This document shows, piece by piece, positions 8,598 through 17,902 of a stretch of 45,024 nt of DNA (positions are counted from its first letter, which is position 1; every line of letters begins with the position of its first letter). A program made the position numbers and the translations under genes. The notes beneath the pieces are model-generated. The model was not told the DNA's origin. It saw only the letters and a list, made by a program, of their open reading frames with translations, and did not search any database. Origin of the DNA: Syntrophobacteraceae bacterium (lineage in GTDB: Bacteria > Desulfobacterota > Syntrophobacteria > Syntrophobacterales > Syntrophobacteraceae); NCBI GenBank assembly GCA_031292195.1, contig JARLHP010000042.1:1-45024 (forward strand), read 5' to 3'.

Positions 8598-9611
8598 ATG
8601 GCAAAGAAGCTTGTTGTGCAGAGAAATCTCCGCAAACCTCAAAGCGGAGCCTATCTGAAGTATCTGGTCTTTTCGGCGATCGGTCTCATTTTCCTTGTTG
8701 TTATAACGCCATACCTTTTGCGGGACAAAAGCCGGGATGCGAGCAAAAAAATGCCGGTTCCGGACCAAGGCGCCGTTACAAAGGAAATGCCGATGCAGGC
8801 GCAGCAGCAACCCGCCCCTCAGAATCAGAATGACTCGGGGAGTGCGACTACACCTGGCTCTTCCGGGTCGACCACTCCTCCGCAGGCCCAGCCCGCGCCG
8901 GGACCGGCCGGTAACGCTGTGACGGCTTCGCAGCAGGCGCCTCCTCCACAGACGCAGTTTCCGCCGCAGCCGGCCAACGCAGGCGCGGCGGCGGTGCCGC
9001 CGGCAGTATCCCCGCCACAGGCGCAACCCTTGTCACAACCGCCCGAAGAGGGTATGACGGCCCCGCAGCAAGCACCTGCTCCGGAAGCGGCACAGGGACC
9101 GCCGCCGGCCGCTCCCGAACAGGCCTCAACTCCGTCGGCCCCGCCGGCCGAAAGCGGGCAGGCAAACCAAGGCGTCCTTTTTCCCAAAAAGGGGAACCCT
9201 TCCGAGGGTGCTGCCGCGGCCGGGACCCGAAATCCGCATGGCAAAGCCATGAAGAGGACCGCCGGCAAGGTTTGCCGGACTAAGACGGTTTGTACAAACC
9301 CGGCCCATAAGCCCAAAACCGCTCAGAGCGCCAAGCCCGGTGTTTGCCCAAGAGTAAATGGCGGGTATGCCGTGCAGGTGGGGTCGGTCTTCAAAAGTGC
9401 CGGGCAGGCTGAATCGCTTCAAAAGAAACTTGCCGCCAAGGGTTACAGGACCTCCATCCGTCGAACCGCTTCCAAGGGCTATCTGGTGCTAACGTGTCCC
9501 ACCAACAGGAGCAGCGCCTACACGCTGCGGGAACAACTGGCCGTGGAAGGCTTGAAAAGCGCCAGGGTAGTCGGAACCGACCCCAAGCCGGCTCAGGCCG
9601 TGAAGCGGTAA
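8598..9611 (+). CDS. SPOR-domain membrane protein
   Basis: A 337-aa single-pass inner-membrane protein with a periplasmic C-terminus. ATG 8598 follows GGAGGGG. A basic N-terminus precedes a membrane segment at about residues 20-41 (YLVFSAIGLIFLVVITPYLL). Residues about 55-215 are a low-complexity linker rich in Pro, Gln and Ala. The C-terminal 80 residues are a SPOR domain (GGYAVQVGSV..., with two repeats of the fold up to ARVVG), which binds denuded septal peptidoglycan in known members. This suggests a cell-division or envelope role. Such proteins vary greatly in the linker. It converges with hisB, the two stops lying 10 bp apart. Confidence 0.85.
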   Translation: MAKKLVVQRNLRKPQSGAYLKYLVFSAIGLIFLVVITPYLLRDKSRDASKKMPVPDQGAVTKEMPMQAQQQPAPQNQNDSGSATTPGSSGSTTPPQAQPAPGPAGNAVTASQQAPPPQTQFPPQPANAGAAAVPPAVSPPQAQPLSQPPEEGMTAPQQAPAPEAAQGPPPAAPEQASTPSAPPAESGQANQGVLFPKKGNPSEGAAAAGTRNPHGKAMKRTAGKVCRTKTVCTNPAHKPKTAQSAKPGVCPRVNGGYAVQVGSVFKSAGQAESLQKKLAAKGYRTSIRRTASKGYLVLTCPTNRSSAYTLREQLAVEGLKSARVVGTDPKPAQAVKR

Positions 9612-9621
9612 GAACTATTTC

Positions 9622-10215
9622 TTAAAGCGTCCCCTTCGACGAAGGTATTCCGGTTCGGCGGGGGTCGGGGGATACGGCTGCCGCCAGTGCGCGCCCCAAT
9701 GCCTTGAAAGCCGCCTCCAGCATGTGATGGGTGTTCGCCCCGTACAATACCCGGATATGCAGGGTAATCCCGCCGTGCTGGCAAAAGGCCCTGAAAAACT
9801 CGGGCGCAAGCTGGGTTTCAAATTCCCCGGTACGCTCGGCCATGGGCGCAGTGTCATAGACCAGGAACGGGCGGTTCGACAGATCGAGGCTCACGCAGGC
9901 AAGCGCCTCATCCATGGGGACCGTGAAGTTCCCGTAGCGGGTGATGCCTTTGCGGTCGCCAAGCGCTTTGGCTAACGCCTGGCCCAGGGATATTCCGATG
10001 TCTTCGACCGTGTGATGGGCGTCCACTTCCAGATCGCCTTTGGCCTTGATCTTGAGGTCCAAAAGGCCGTGCACCGCGAATAGCGTCAGCATGTGATCCA
10101 GAAACGGAACCCCGGTGTCCAGATCGGCGGCGCCGGTCCCATCGAGAGAAATCTCCACGGAAACCCGGGTTTCCATGGTGGTTCTTTCCACTTCACCTGT
10201 ACGTTTACCAGCCAT
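9622..10215 (-). CDS. hisB: Imidazoleglycerol-phosphate dehydratase
   Basis: A 197-aa enzyme of histidine biosynthesis that dehydrates imidazole glycerol phosphate to imidazole acetol phosphate. Family motifs are clear: LDTGVPFLDHML, the metal-binding DAHHTVEDIGI and the second-half GANTHHMLEAAFKALGRAL, and length is normal for monofunctional HisB. ATG 10215 (MAGKRTGEVERTT) has GAGGG 6-7 nt upstream and matches the usual N-terminus. An in-frame ATG at 10305 would add 30 unrelated residues. No other his gene is in the window, so it stands outside a his operon here. Confidence 0.96.
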   Translation of the reverse strand: MAGKRTGEVERTTMETRVSVEISLDGTGAADLDTGVPFLDHMLTLFAVHGLLDLKIKAKGDLEVDAHHTVEDIGISLGQALAKALGDRKGITRYGNFTVPMDEALACVSLDLSNRPFLVYDTAPMAERTGEFETQLAPEFFRAFCQHGGITLHIRVLYGANTHHMLEAAFKALGRALAAAVSPDPRRTGIPSSKGTL

Positions 10216-10346
10216 AACGGCCCTCGCGCTGGAATTGAAGGAATCGAGGAACTCCGGGGCCTTGCCGATCCATTTACCGATTCGCCCCGCTTGCCCACAA
10301 TACATGCTGCCCGGGAAAATTCAAGGGCTTAGTGGAGAGGAAACCG

Positions 10347-11555
10347 ATGGAGGGTCCTGTATACATTGTGAGTTGTCCCGATTACGACCATGCCCATGAA
10401 AAGATGGAGATGCTTCTATCCATGATGGGCGGTATAGACCGGTTTGTAAAACCGGGCGAAAAAATCGTGCTCAAAGCCAACTTGCTCCAACCCGCCGCGC
10501 CGGAGCAGGCGGTGACCACCCATCCCATGGTGGTGGCCGCGGTGGCGCGAATGGTGAAAGGCGCGGGAGCGCTGCCGGTTATAGTCGACAGCCCCGGCGC
10601 CGGGTACCAGTACACTTCGAAAACCCTGAACACCCTGTACCGCAAGACGGGAATGGTCGACGCGGCCAGGGCGGCCGGGGCGGAACTCAATTTCGATACG
10701 ACCTGCCGGGCGGTCTCCTTCCCCCGAGGAAAATTGATCAAACACTTCGAAGTGATAAACCCTGTAACGACCTCAGACGGTGTGATCGGCCTTTGCAAAC
10801 TCAAGACCCACACCCTTATGAGCTTCACCGGCGCGGTCAAAAATAATTTCGGAGTCGTCCCGGGCCTCTCCAAACCGGGTTATCACGCCAAGCTCCGCGA
10901 TAAGGCGCAGTTTGCCGATATGCTGCTCGACCTGGCCGATTATGTTTCCCCAAGGCTCTCCCTCATGGACGCGGTCATTGGCATGGAGGGAGACGGTCCC
11001 GGGGTGGCCGGCTCTCCCCGCCAGGTCGGGCTGCTGCTGGGATCGGTAAATCCGTTGGCCCTGGACATCGTGGCAAGCGAGATCATCGGACTGCGGCGGG
11101 AGCAAAATCCCCTGCTGCTGGCGGCCGCAAAGCGAGGACTTACCCCTTCCCGCATGGAAGAAATCGAGGTGGTGGGGGCCGAACTCTCCAAAATCCGTGT
11201 CCCCGGCTACAGGCTTCCGGGAACCGTTGAAGAGCTGGGTATAGAAAAGCATCTCACCTGGTGGCAGAAGCCCCTTGGGCCCTGGTTAAAGGACTGGCTT
11301 TCACAATCGCCCCGGGTGGCGCCGAAAAAATGCATCGGCTGCGGTATTTGCCGCGATTCATGCCCCGCGGACGCTATTACCATAATTAACGGCAGGCGCA
11401 AGGCGGCACGCATAGACGACAATCAGTGCATACGCTGCTACTGCTGCCACGAACTCTGCCCCGAGGGCGCCGTCGAGCTTCGGCGAAGCCTCATGCACAG
11501 GCTGCTGGGGATCGGCGCCGGAAATCGGTCCCACCAGGAGGCTGTCCGAGAATAG
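10347..11555 (+). CDS. DUF362 protein with C-terminal 2[4Fe-4S] ferredoxin domain
   Basis: A 402-aa protein. Residues about 1-290 form a DUF362 domain (KANLLQP, LKTHTLMSFTGAVKNNFGVVPG, LMDAVIGMEGDGPG, all typical), followed by a linker and two ferredoxin motifs, CIGCGICRDSCP and CIRCYCCHELCP (about residues 329-375). The family is common in anaerobes and its function is unknown; an iron-sulfur redox role is likely. The start at ATG 10347 has GGAGAGG directly upstream; an in-frame GTG at 10332 is the alternative. The last codons (QEAVRE, stop) lie inside the left arm of an inverted-repeat element, so the C-terminus may have been changed by its insertion. Confidence 0.88.
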   Translation: MEGPVYIVSCPDYDHAHEKMEMLLSMMGGIDRFVKPGEKIVLKANLLQPAAPEQAVTTHPMVVAAVARMVKGAGALPVIVDSPGAGYQYTSKTLNTLYRKTGMVDAARAAGAELNFDTTCRAVSFPRGKLIKHFEVINPVTTSDGVIGLCKLKTHTLMSFTGAVKNNFGVVPGLSKPGYHAKLRDKAQFADMLLDLADYVSPRLSLMDAVIGMEGDGPGVAGSPRQVGLLLGSVNPLALDIVASEIIGLRREQNPLLLAAAKRGLTPSRMEEIEVVGAELSKIRVPGYRLPGTVEELGIEKHLTWWQKPLGPWLKDWLSQSPRVAPKKCIGCGICRDSCPADAITIINGRRKAARIDDNQCIRCYCCHELCPEGAVELRRSLMHRLLGIGAGNRSHQEAVRE

Positions 11556-11623
11556 CCAATCGGGGGGGAAGCCGCTCCTACAAAGCAAGGCATCTCCTGG
11601 AAACGATTCTCGGACAGCCTCCT
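11536..11623. repeat. 88-bp element with 18-bp perfect terminal inverted repeats
   Basis: AGGAGGCTGTCCGAGAAT at 11536-11553 is the exact reverse complement of 11606-11623. The 52-bp interior contains GAAGCCGCTCCTAC, a motif of a kind seen in dispersed intergenic repeats of proteobacteria (from memory). It sits between two convergent genes and supplies the stop codon of the plus-strand gene and two bases of that of the minus-strand gene. The long loop makes an ordinary terminator unlikely; a miniature mobile or REP-like element is favoured. Confidence 0.7.
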
Positions 11624-11879
11624 AGTATCTTGCCGGGCGGCGATGCACGAAGCGAAGGTAGATGCGATATTCGCCGGATTCGAGGCCGCGCGGAATACTC
11701 TGGCCCTCGGGAATCAGAAGAGAGAGTACCCGGCCGCGAGGCTGCTTATCCGAATCGCCGCCGTCTTTTTTTTCCCTGATTTCCAAAAACCTTGCCTCCA
11801 CGGAAAGAGTCCCGTCCGCATCTCGCGTGTACTGGTCCGATGGCCCGATTCGACCGCTTTCTCCTATGACGATGTCCAT
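11622..11879 (-). CDS. Small hypothetical protein, 85 aa
   Basis: Not recognised. ATG 11879 follows a strong GGAGG with 6 nt spacing, which is the main reason to believe the gene. The product is soluble and mixed-charge with no signal or membrane segment; the central part (LSVEARFLEIREKKDGG, then RVLSLLIPEGQ, then SGEYRIYLRF) reads like beta strands of a small all-beta domain. It lies 100 bp downstream of phaC on the same strand and may be in its operon. Its stop codon touches the inverted-repeat element, so the C-terminus may be altered. Confidence 0.55.
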   Translation of the reverse strand: MDIVIGESGRIGPSDQYTRDADGTLSVEARFLEIREKKDGGDSDKQPRGRVLSLLIPEGQSIPRGLESGEYRIYLRFVHRRPARY

Positions 11880-11979
11880 GGTCCGCCTCCGCAGTGGAAG
11901 TTAATGTCTCGACCAGGACATCGACCAAATTACAAATCTGCTTTAACCCTATTTGCCCGGGCTTGTTTTATCAATGACC

Positions 11980-13716
11980 CTAGTCCAGGTGGACGTACGC
12001 GCCGGGCGCATTGCCAAGCGGCGGGAGCCCTTTTTCAGGCGCCCCCATGGAAGGCGGATCGACCAGCGAGGAGGAGTGTTCGGCCAGCCAGCGTTCCCAC
12101 GGGGTCCACCAGGAACCGGTCTGCTCCGGGGTATGTTCCAGCCAGTAGTCGGGGTCCATGTGTTTTTCGCCCGCTTTCCTGGTCGACATCCGAAAGGACC
12201 TGCGGTGTCCTCCCGGTTCGCTGATTATGCCCGCATTGTGGCCGCCGCTGCATAAAACGAAGGTGATCTGCTCGGCGTTGTTCAAGAAAAGAAACTTGTA
12301 AGCCGAACGCCAGGGCGCCACATGGTCCTGAAGGGTGGCCACCAGAAAAATCGGTCCCTTTATGTCGTTTAAGAAAACCGGGCGGTCTCCGGCAATGTAG
12401 CGCCCTGCGGCCAGATGGTTATCCAGAAAAAGTTCCCTCAGGAATTCGCTGTGCATCCGGTAAGGCATTCGGGTGGTATCGGCGTTCCAGGCCATCAGGT
12501 CGAACATGGGGCGGCGCTCCCCCATCAGGTAGTCCTGAATGAAGCGAGACCATATAAGGTCGTTTGATCTCAGCAATTGAAAGGCCCCGGCCATCTGCCT
12601 GGTGTCCAGGTATCCCTTGTACCACATGGAGTCTTCGAGGTAGGTCACCTGGCACTCGTCGATAAAGAGCATCAGTTCGCCTGCTTCGGTAAAGTCGCTC
12701 TGGGTGGTCAAAAGGGTCAAACTGGCGATGCGGTCGTCGTCATCTCTGGCCATTGCCGCCGCGGCGATGGACAGGATATTTCCGCCGATGCAATAGCCGA
12801 GCGCATGCGTTTTTCTGTCCGGGACCACGGTGGCGATGGCCTCCAGCGCCGCCATGACCCCCAGGGTCCGGTAATCGTCCAGGGAAATATCCCGGTCTTC
12901 CGAATCGGGGTTTTTCCAGGATATCATGAAGACAGTGTAGCCTTTTTCCACCAGAAACCTGGCCAGAGAATTGTGCGCCGACAGATCGAGTATGTAGTAC
13001 TTCATTATCCACGCGGGAACTATGAGCAGGGGTTCGGCATAAACCTGCCCGGTCGCGGGGCTGTACTGGATGAGTTCTATCAGTCTGTTTCGAAAAATCA
13101 CCTTGCCCGGAGTCACGGCGATGTTAACGCCGACCTTGTAGTCTTCGACGCCCGCCGGTCTTTCCCGGTAGAGGGCGCGTTTAAAATCCTGCAGGAAATT
13201 AAACCAGCCGCGCACCAGGTTGGAGCCCGATTGTTCGCGTGTGAGCTTCAGGACTTCGGGATTGGAGGCCAGGAAATTGGAAGGCGCAAAAATGTCGAGG
13301 AACTGGCGCACGGTGAAAGAAACCACGTTTTCATGGTGGCAGGAAAGGCCGTGCACGCGCGTTGTGGCGCTTTCCCAGAAGCTCTCGATCATTAGAAACC
13401 CCTGGGCGAGGGCATTGAACGGCCACGTTTTCCACTCCGCCCCCCTGAAACGGTTGTCCCGGGAGGCGGGGGTGAAACAATCGGGATATTCGCGATCTTC
13501 GTACGCGTACCGAAGATAGTCGCAATACCTGGAAGCCTTGGTAAATATTTCCATCATCAGCTCTGTTCTTTTTCCGGGCAGCTCCGCCAGGTGCAGTGCC
13601 CAGGAAAAGAAGGCGATCGCCAGGGACCGGGGGGAAATGCTCAGGGTAAAATTCGACTCCCAGGCATGGTAGATGCGATCGATATCGACGAATTCGAACC
13701 CATCGTTTTTTTCCAT
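11980..13716 (-). CDS. phaC: Poly(3-hydroxyalkanoate) synthase, class I-like
   Basis: A 578-aa enzyme that polymerises (R)-3-hydroxyacyl-CoA into polyhydroxyalkanoate at the granule surface. An N-terminal PhaC region (about 60-230) is followed by the alpha/beta-hydrolase fold. The lipase-like box GYCIGG carries the catalytic Cys, and VATLQDHVAPW and SGGHNAG hold the expected Asp and His. NLVRGWFNFLQD is a typical PhaC_N motif. The single-subunit length fits class I/II rather than the short class III/IV PhaC. ATG 13716 has CTGGAG upstream. No phaA, phaB or phasin gene is next to it, though an SDR reductase occurs far away at 43 kb. Confidence 0.93.
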   Translation of the reverse strand: MEKNDGFEFVDIDRIYHAWESNFTLSISPRSLAIAFFSWALHLAELPGKRTELMMEIFTKASRYCDYLRYAYEDREYPDCFTPASRDNRFRGAEWKTWPFNALAQGFLMIESFWESATTRVHGLSCHHENVVSFTVRQFLDIFAPSNFLASNPEVLKLTREQSGSNLVRGWFNFLQDFKRALYRERPAGVEDYKVGVNIAVTPGKVIFRNRLIELIQYSPATGQVYAEPLLIVPAWIMKYYILDLSAHNSLARFLVEKGYTVFMISWKNPDSEDRDISLDDYRTLGVMAALEAIATVVPDRKTHALGYCIGGNILSIAAAAMARDDDDRIASLTLLTTQSDFTEAGELMLFIDECQVTYLEDSMWYKGYLDTRQMAGAFQLLRSNDLIWSRFIQDYLMGERRPMFDLMAWNADTTRMPYRMHSEFLRELFLDNHLAAGRYIAGDRPVFLNDIKGPIFLVATLQDHVAPWRSAYKFLFLNNAEQITFVLCSGGHNAGIISEPGGHRRSFRMSTRKAGEKHMDPDYWLEHTPEQTGSWWTPWERWLAEHSSSLVDPPSMGAPEKGLPPLGNAPGAYVHLD

Positions 13717-14233
13717 TTCGGCTCCAGGTTCACGGGTGAGTGCGGATTGGAAAAACGTTGAGACTCTCGGATTAAAGCTCTATGCAAGTTAATGCCTGAT
13801 TTGGTTCCGGCAATCGGGGCAGGGGAAATGAGCGGGGAGCGGCCCGCGTTAACGCTGTATTTGCCAAACGGCGGATGCAGATATATAAACATTTAGGGAG
13901 GCCGGACACCGACACATGCAAATCATCAGCGGGACTTTATCCGGTGTACAAAAACGAATTTGGCTGAAAACGTTCGTATGTTCTCGCCTTGGTTTCACAG
14001 GATCCCGCTCTCTCCGTCCTTCCCCCCGGAGCCTCGGAATCAGCCGAAAAAAGCGGATGATCTTTTGGTGTACAGAGCTTCGTGGTGTCCGTAGTCCAAG
14101 CGTGCGGGATCGCAGCCGATAACGTCCGGGAGGATGTTGCAATTCTATACTTAGTGTTAGGTGATATGCATCGTCAATCTTATAATAATACAGCTTGGAA
14201 TCGCACCAACATCGATACGACGAGGCATCCGAC
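13717..14233. other. Divergent intergenic region phaC / cheB-cheR
   Basis: 517 bp between two divergent genes. No convincing coding sequence is seen. TATAAT at 14181-14186 could be the -10 box for the downstream sensor gene, but no good -35 box lies at the right distance. No riboswitch or tRNA was recognised. Confidence 0.4.
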
Positions 14234-17200
14234 ATGAAAAAAGACAAGAAAAGCGGGCAACCGGAACAACCTGCCGGGGAAACACCCCCAAGCCCTTCGA
14301 CGCAGATCACGCCCGTCAAGAGCAATGGGCGCAATTCCAAGAAAACCTTCTACATCGTCGGAATAGGCTCTTCTGCCGGCGGGCTGGAGGCGTTGGAGCA
14401 GTTTTTCACCCATGTGTCGCCCAATTGCGGGTTGGCGTTTGTAGTTGTTTCTCATCTGGACCCGACCCAAAAGGGAATGATGCCCGAGCTTTTGCAACGC
14501 TTCACCAAGATGAAGGTCTACCAGGCAGAGGACGGGTTGAAGGTCGCGCCCGACCATGTCTATGTGATTCCGCCAAACAAAGATCTATCCATACTGCATG
14601 GAACCCTGCAGTTACTCGAACCAACCGCCTCTCGCGGCTTGCGTCTGCCGATCGATTTCTTTTTAAAGCACCTGGCTGAAGACCAGAGGGAAAGGAGTAT
14701 CGCCATCATCCTTTCCGGGATGGGCTCGGATGGGACGTTGGGCCTGAGCGCGGTCAAAGAAAAGCTGGGCATGGTGATGGTGCAGGACATCAGGTCGGCC
14801 AAAGCTGACGGTATGCCCCGGAGCGCCATCGGAACCGGGCTCGTGGATTATACCGCTCCAGCGGAACATCTGCCGGCAAAACTGATGGACTACGTGCAAC
14901 ACGCCAGAATGGCGGCAACCGCCCCTCGCAAAACTGAGGTCCTGGTGGAAAAGACATCGGGGATGCTGCAAAATTTATTTGTTCTTCTCCGGGCTCAGAC
15001 CGGTCATGACTTCTCCTTTTACAAGAAGAGCACCATTTACCGCCGTATCGAAAGGCGCATGACCGTCCATCAAATTGCCGACATGTCCCTGTACGTCCGC
15101 TATCTCCAGGAGAATGCGCAGGAGATCGATCTGCTCTTCGCGGAACTGTTGATAGGAGTCACCAGCTTCTTTAGAGATCCCGAATCGTTTGAAGCCCTCC
15201 AAAAAGAGGTGGAGGCTTACATCCTCGAAGGCAGAAAGCGGGGAGGCACGCTACGAATCTGGGTCCCCGGCTGCTCCACGGGCGAAGAGGTCTACTCCAT
15301 CGCAATCATTCTCATGGAGTGCCTTGCAGGGCTGGGACGAAAGGGGCGATTCAAGGTCCAGATTTTTGCCACGGACATACACAAAGAGGGCATCGAAAAA
15401 GCCCGCCAGGGCGTGTACCTTCCTAACATTGCAGCTCAGGTGTCTCCCGAGCGTCTCGCTATTTTTTTCACCAGGGAGGAGTCGGGCGCCTATCGGATCA
15501 AAAAGGAGATCAGGGAGTTGGTGGTCTTCGCCCCTCAGAATCTCATCATGGACCCCCCATTTACCAAGCTGGATATTCTCAGTTGCCGAAACCTCCTCAT
15601 CTATTTGACCCCGGAGCTCCAGAAGAAACTGCTGCCCTTATTTCATTACTGTCTTAATCCAGGCGGCATCCTTACCCTGGGGACAGCCGAAACCATCGGC
15701 AACTTCACCGATCTCTTCTCTGTTTCGGACAGCAAGTGGAAGATATTCAGTCGCAAGGAGTCTGCCTCCGCCATCGCAACCCTGACGGATTTTCCGTCGG
15801 ATTTGTCCTTTGCCAATGCCGAGAGGGCCACAACCCCACCCAAGTCCCGGGCAGAGGAGGGATTGACCGTTCCGGAACTGGTTCAAGCCATTCTCCTCAA
15901 GGATTTTTCGCCTTCGGCGGTGCTCATAAATGACAAGGGCGACATTGTCTACGTTCATGCGCGAACGGGAAAATACCTGGAGTTGGCCGCGGAGAAAGCC
16001 AACCTGAACATCTATGCATTGGCGCGTGAGGGGCTGAAGCAACATTTAGGGAGCGCCATTCGAAGAGCGCTGGCGGAAAAAACGGACGTAACCTTGAAGG
16101 GTTTGCGTGTTCGTACAGACGGCGACGATCAAGTCGTCCATCTCACCGTAAAGCCTTTGAGTGAACCGGATGCGATGCGTGGACTGCTGTTGGTTGTGTT
16201 TGACGACGCACCGAGTCCCTCCCCGGCCCGAACCTCCCTCAGGAAAAAAAGAGACCCTGCCGGTGAGAATATCACTATCGTTGAGGCATGCCAGACGGAG
16301 CTTCAGCAGACCCGGGAACTCCTTCAGTCCACCATAGAAGAGATGACGACCTCGCAGGAAGAACTCAAGTCGGCCAACGAGGAACTGCAATCGACCAATG
16401 AGGAACTGACCACTTCCCAGGAGGAGATGCAGTCGCTAAACGAAGAGCTTATGACCGTCAACGCTGAACTGCAGCACAAGATCGACGAGTTGTCCCGATC
16501 AAGCAGCGACATGAAAAATCTCCTCAACAGCACCAGTATCGCCACGCTTTTCCTGGACAATAATATGCAGGTCAAGCGTTTTACCACGTCTGCCACCGAT
16601 ATCATAAGACTTATCCCCACTGACGTGGGACGTCCCGTCGGTGACATTTCCTCCTGTCTTAAGGGCTTGGACATGACCAAAGAAGCTTTGCGCGTCCTCG
16701 ATTCACTGGTATTCAAAGAAAAGGAAGTTCAGACCACAGATGATCGTTCCTACCTCATGCGCATTTCGCCCTATCGAACGATTGACAACGTCATCGACGG
16801 AGTGGTGGTAACGTTCACCGATATCAGCCCTTTAAAGGATATGGAGAGATCTTTACGAGAGAGCCGAGACTTGATTCAGCGAGCGCTAAAGTACGCCGAA
16901 AGCATCGTGGCGACCGTGCGGACACCGCTCCTGGTACTGGATGCCCAGTTGAAGGTCGTCTCTGCCAGCAACTCTTTTTACCGTAATTTTATGACGACGC
17001 CTGAAGAAACCGAAAAGGAGCACCTCTACAATCTTGGGAACCGGCAGTGGGACATTCCGGCACTCAGACAAATACTGGAGGGTGTTCTTTCGGAAAACAA
17101 GTTCTTCGAGGACTATCCGGTAGAACATGAATTCCCTGAGATAGGACACAGAAAAATTCTCCTCAATGCCCGTCAGATAGAGCAGGCGGACCATGGCCGG

Positions 17201-17257
17201 CAAGGTCCGTTGATTCTTCTGGCAATAGAAGACGTTACGGATCAACCTGGACCATGA
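14234..17257 (+). CDS. CheB-CheR-PAS signalling protein (kinase core lost)
   Basis: A 1007-aa cytoplasmic fusion. Order: CheB methylesterase domain (about 39-226) with GSSAGG, SHLDPTQ and GMGSDG carrying the Ser-His-Asp triad; CheR methyltransferase (about 245-509) with TSFFRDPESF and WVPGCSTGEEVYS; a PAS-like region; a coiled coil rich in EEL/NEEL heptads (about 685-760); two PAS domains (about 761-872 and 886-1006). Proteins of this family usually continue into HisKA, HATPase and receiver. Here the frame stops at TGA 17255-17257 (DVTDQPGP) and is followed, still in frame, by the last part of an HATPase and a receiver, so about 200 residues including the phospho-acceptor His appear to be deleted. 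The start is ATG 14234 with GAGG upstream; a TTG at 14195 in frame is less likely. It may still methylate and demethylate receptors. Confidence 0.88.
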   Translation: MKKDKKSGQPEQPAGETPPSPSTQITPVKSNGRNSKKTFYIVGIGSSAGGLEALEQFFTHVSPNCGLAFVVVSHLDPTQKGMMPELLQRFTKMKVYQAEDGLKVAPDHVYVIPPNKDLSILHGTLQLLEPTASRGLRLPIDFFLKHLAEDQRERSIAIILSGMGSDGTLGLSAVKEKLGMVMVQDIRSAKADGMPRSAIGTGLVDYTAPAEHLPAKLMDYVQHARMAATAPRKTEVLVEKTSGMLQNLFVLLRAQTGHDFSFYKKSTIYRRIERRMTVHQIADMSLYVRYLQENAQEIDLLFAELLIGVTSFFRDPESFEALQKEVEAYILEGRKRGGTLRIWVPGCSTGEEVYSIAIILMECLAGLGRKGRFKVQIFATDIHKEGIEKARQGVYLPNIAAQVSPERLAIFFTREESGAYRIKKEIRELVVFAPQNLIMDPPFTKLDILSCRNLLIYLTPELQKKLLPLFHYCLNPGGILTLGTAETIGNFTDLFSVSDSKWKIFSRKESASAIATLTDFPSDLSFANAERATTPPKSRAEEGLTVPELVQAILLKDFSPSAVLINDKGDIVYVHARTGKYLELAAEKANLNIYALAREGLKQHLGSAIRRALAEKTDVTLKGLRVRTDGDDQVVHLTVKPLSEPDAMRGLLLVVFDDAPSPSPARTSLRKKRDPAGENITIVEACQTELQQTRELLQSTIEEMTTSQEELKSANEELQSTNEELTTSQEEMQSLNEELMTVNAELQHKIDELSRSSSDMKNLLNSTSIATLFLDNNMQVKRFTTSATDIIRLIPTDVGRPVGDISSCLKGLDMTKEALRVLDSLVFKEKEVQTTDDRSYLMRISPYRTIDNVIDGVVVTFTDISPLKDMERSLRESRDLIQRALKYAESIVATVRTPLLVLDAQLKVVSASNSFYRNFMTTPEETEKEHLYNLGNRQWDIPALRQILEGVLSENKFFEDYPVEHEFPEIGHRKILLNARQIEQADHGRQGPLILLAIEDVTDQPGP

Positions 17258-17272
17258 AGAGGCGGGCTTGGA

Positions 17273-17794
17273 TTGGCCACGGTGTATGGCATCGTCAAAC
17301 AAAATAACGGCTTTATCAATGTTTACAGTGAACCGGGTCAAGGAACGACGTTCAAAATCTGCTTGCCCCGCGCCGAGGCGCAAGCGGCAGAGAAGCCTCC
17401 TGTGAAGGTGAAGAAAGACCTGCGAGGAAATGAAACCGTGCTGCTGGTGGAGGACGAGGAACCTCTGCTGGCTTTGGGTAAGACTATTTTACAGCGGCAC
17501 GGCCATGCGGTCCTGGCAACCAAAAGTCCCACGGAGGCTTTGGGAATAGCTCAGAGTCACCCCGGTCCGATACATCGGCTCCTTACCGATGTGGTGATGC
17601 CCGAAATGAACGGTAAGGACCTTAGAGATAAACTCGCTGAATTAAAGTCCGGGCTCAGAAGCATTTTTATGTCAGGGTACACGGCCAACGTTATCGCCCA
17701 TCACGGTATTCTTGATAAGGGCGTCGACTTCTTGCACAAACCGTTTTCCGTACGGACCCTGCTTGAGAAGGTTCGGGGGGTGCTGGACGGATGA
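17273..17794 (+). CDS. HATPase C-terminal remnant plus response-regulator receiver
   Basis: The frame opens right after the stop of the CheB-CheR protein with RGGLGLATVYGIVKQNNG, the G2-box end of a histidine-kinase ATPase domain that cannot work alone, then VYSEPGQGTTFKI and a linker. A full receiver follows (NETVLLVEDEEPLL, phospho-acceptor LLTDVVMPEMNG, switch MSGYTA, Lys in HKPFS). No ribosome site precedes the nominal TTG at 17273. It is best read as the severed 3' part of a hybrid kinase, either a pseudogene or a receiver expressed by reinitiation. Confidence 0.75.
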   Translation: MATVYGIVKQNNGFINVYSEPGQGTTFKICLPRAEAQAAEKPPVKVKKDLRGNETVLLVEDEEPLLALGKTILQRHGHAVLATKSPTEALGIAQSHPGPIHRLLTDVVMPEMNGKDLRDKLAELKSGLRSIFMSGYTANVIAHHGILDKGVDFLHKPFSVRTLLEKVRGVLDG

Positions 17795-17902
17795 AAACCT
17801 TTTCCTGGACCTCTTCAACCCAGGACTTGCCAAGGCTTTGTTAAACGACGAAATGGTACAAGAATTCGGGGCAGGGAACTGCCATTCACATCTTTTTCAA
17901 AG

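Noticed and set aside
9606..9622. Terminator between the SPOR gene and hisB
   Set aside because: TAAGAA/TTCTTA can pair but is short, AT-rich and lacks a T tract.
17255..17257. A fourth selenocysteine codon in the CheB-CheR protein
   Set aside because: No family Cys is expected here, no SECIS-like hairpin follows at the right distance, and about 200 residues of the kinase core are missing at this point, so a deletion with a true stop fits better.
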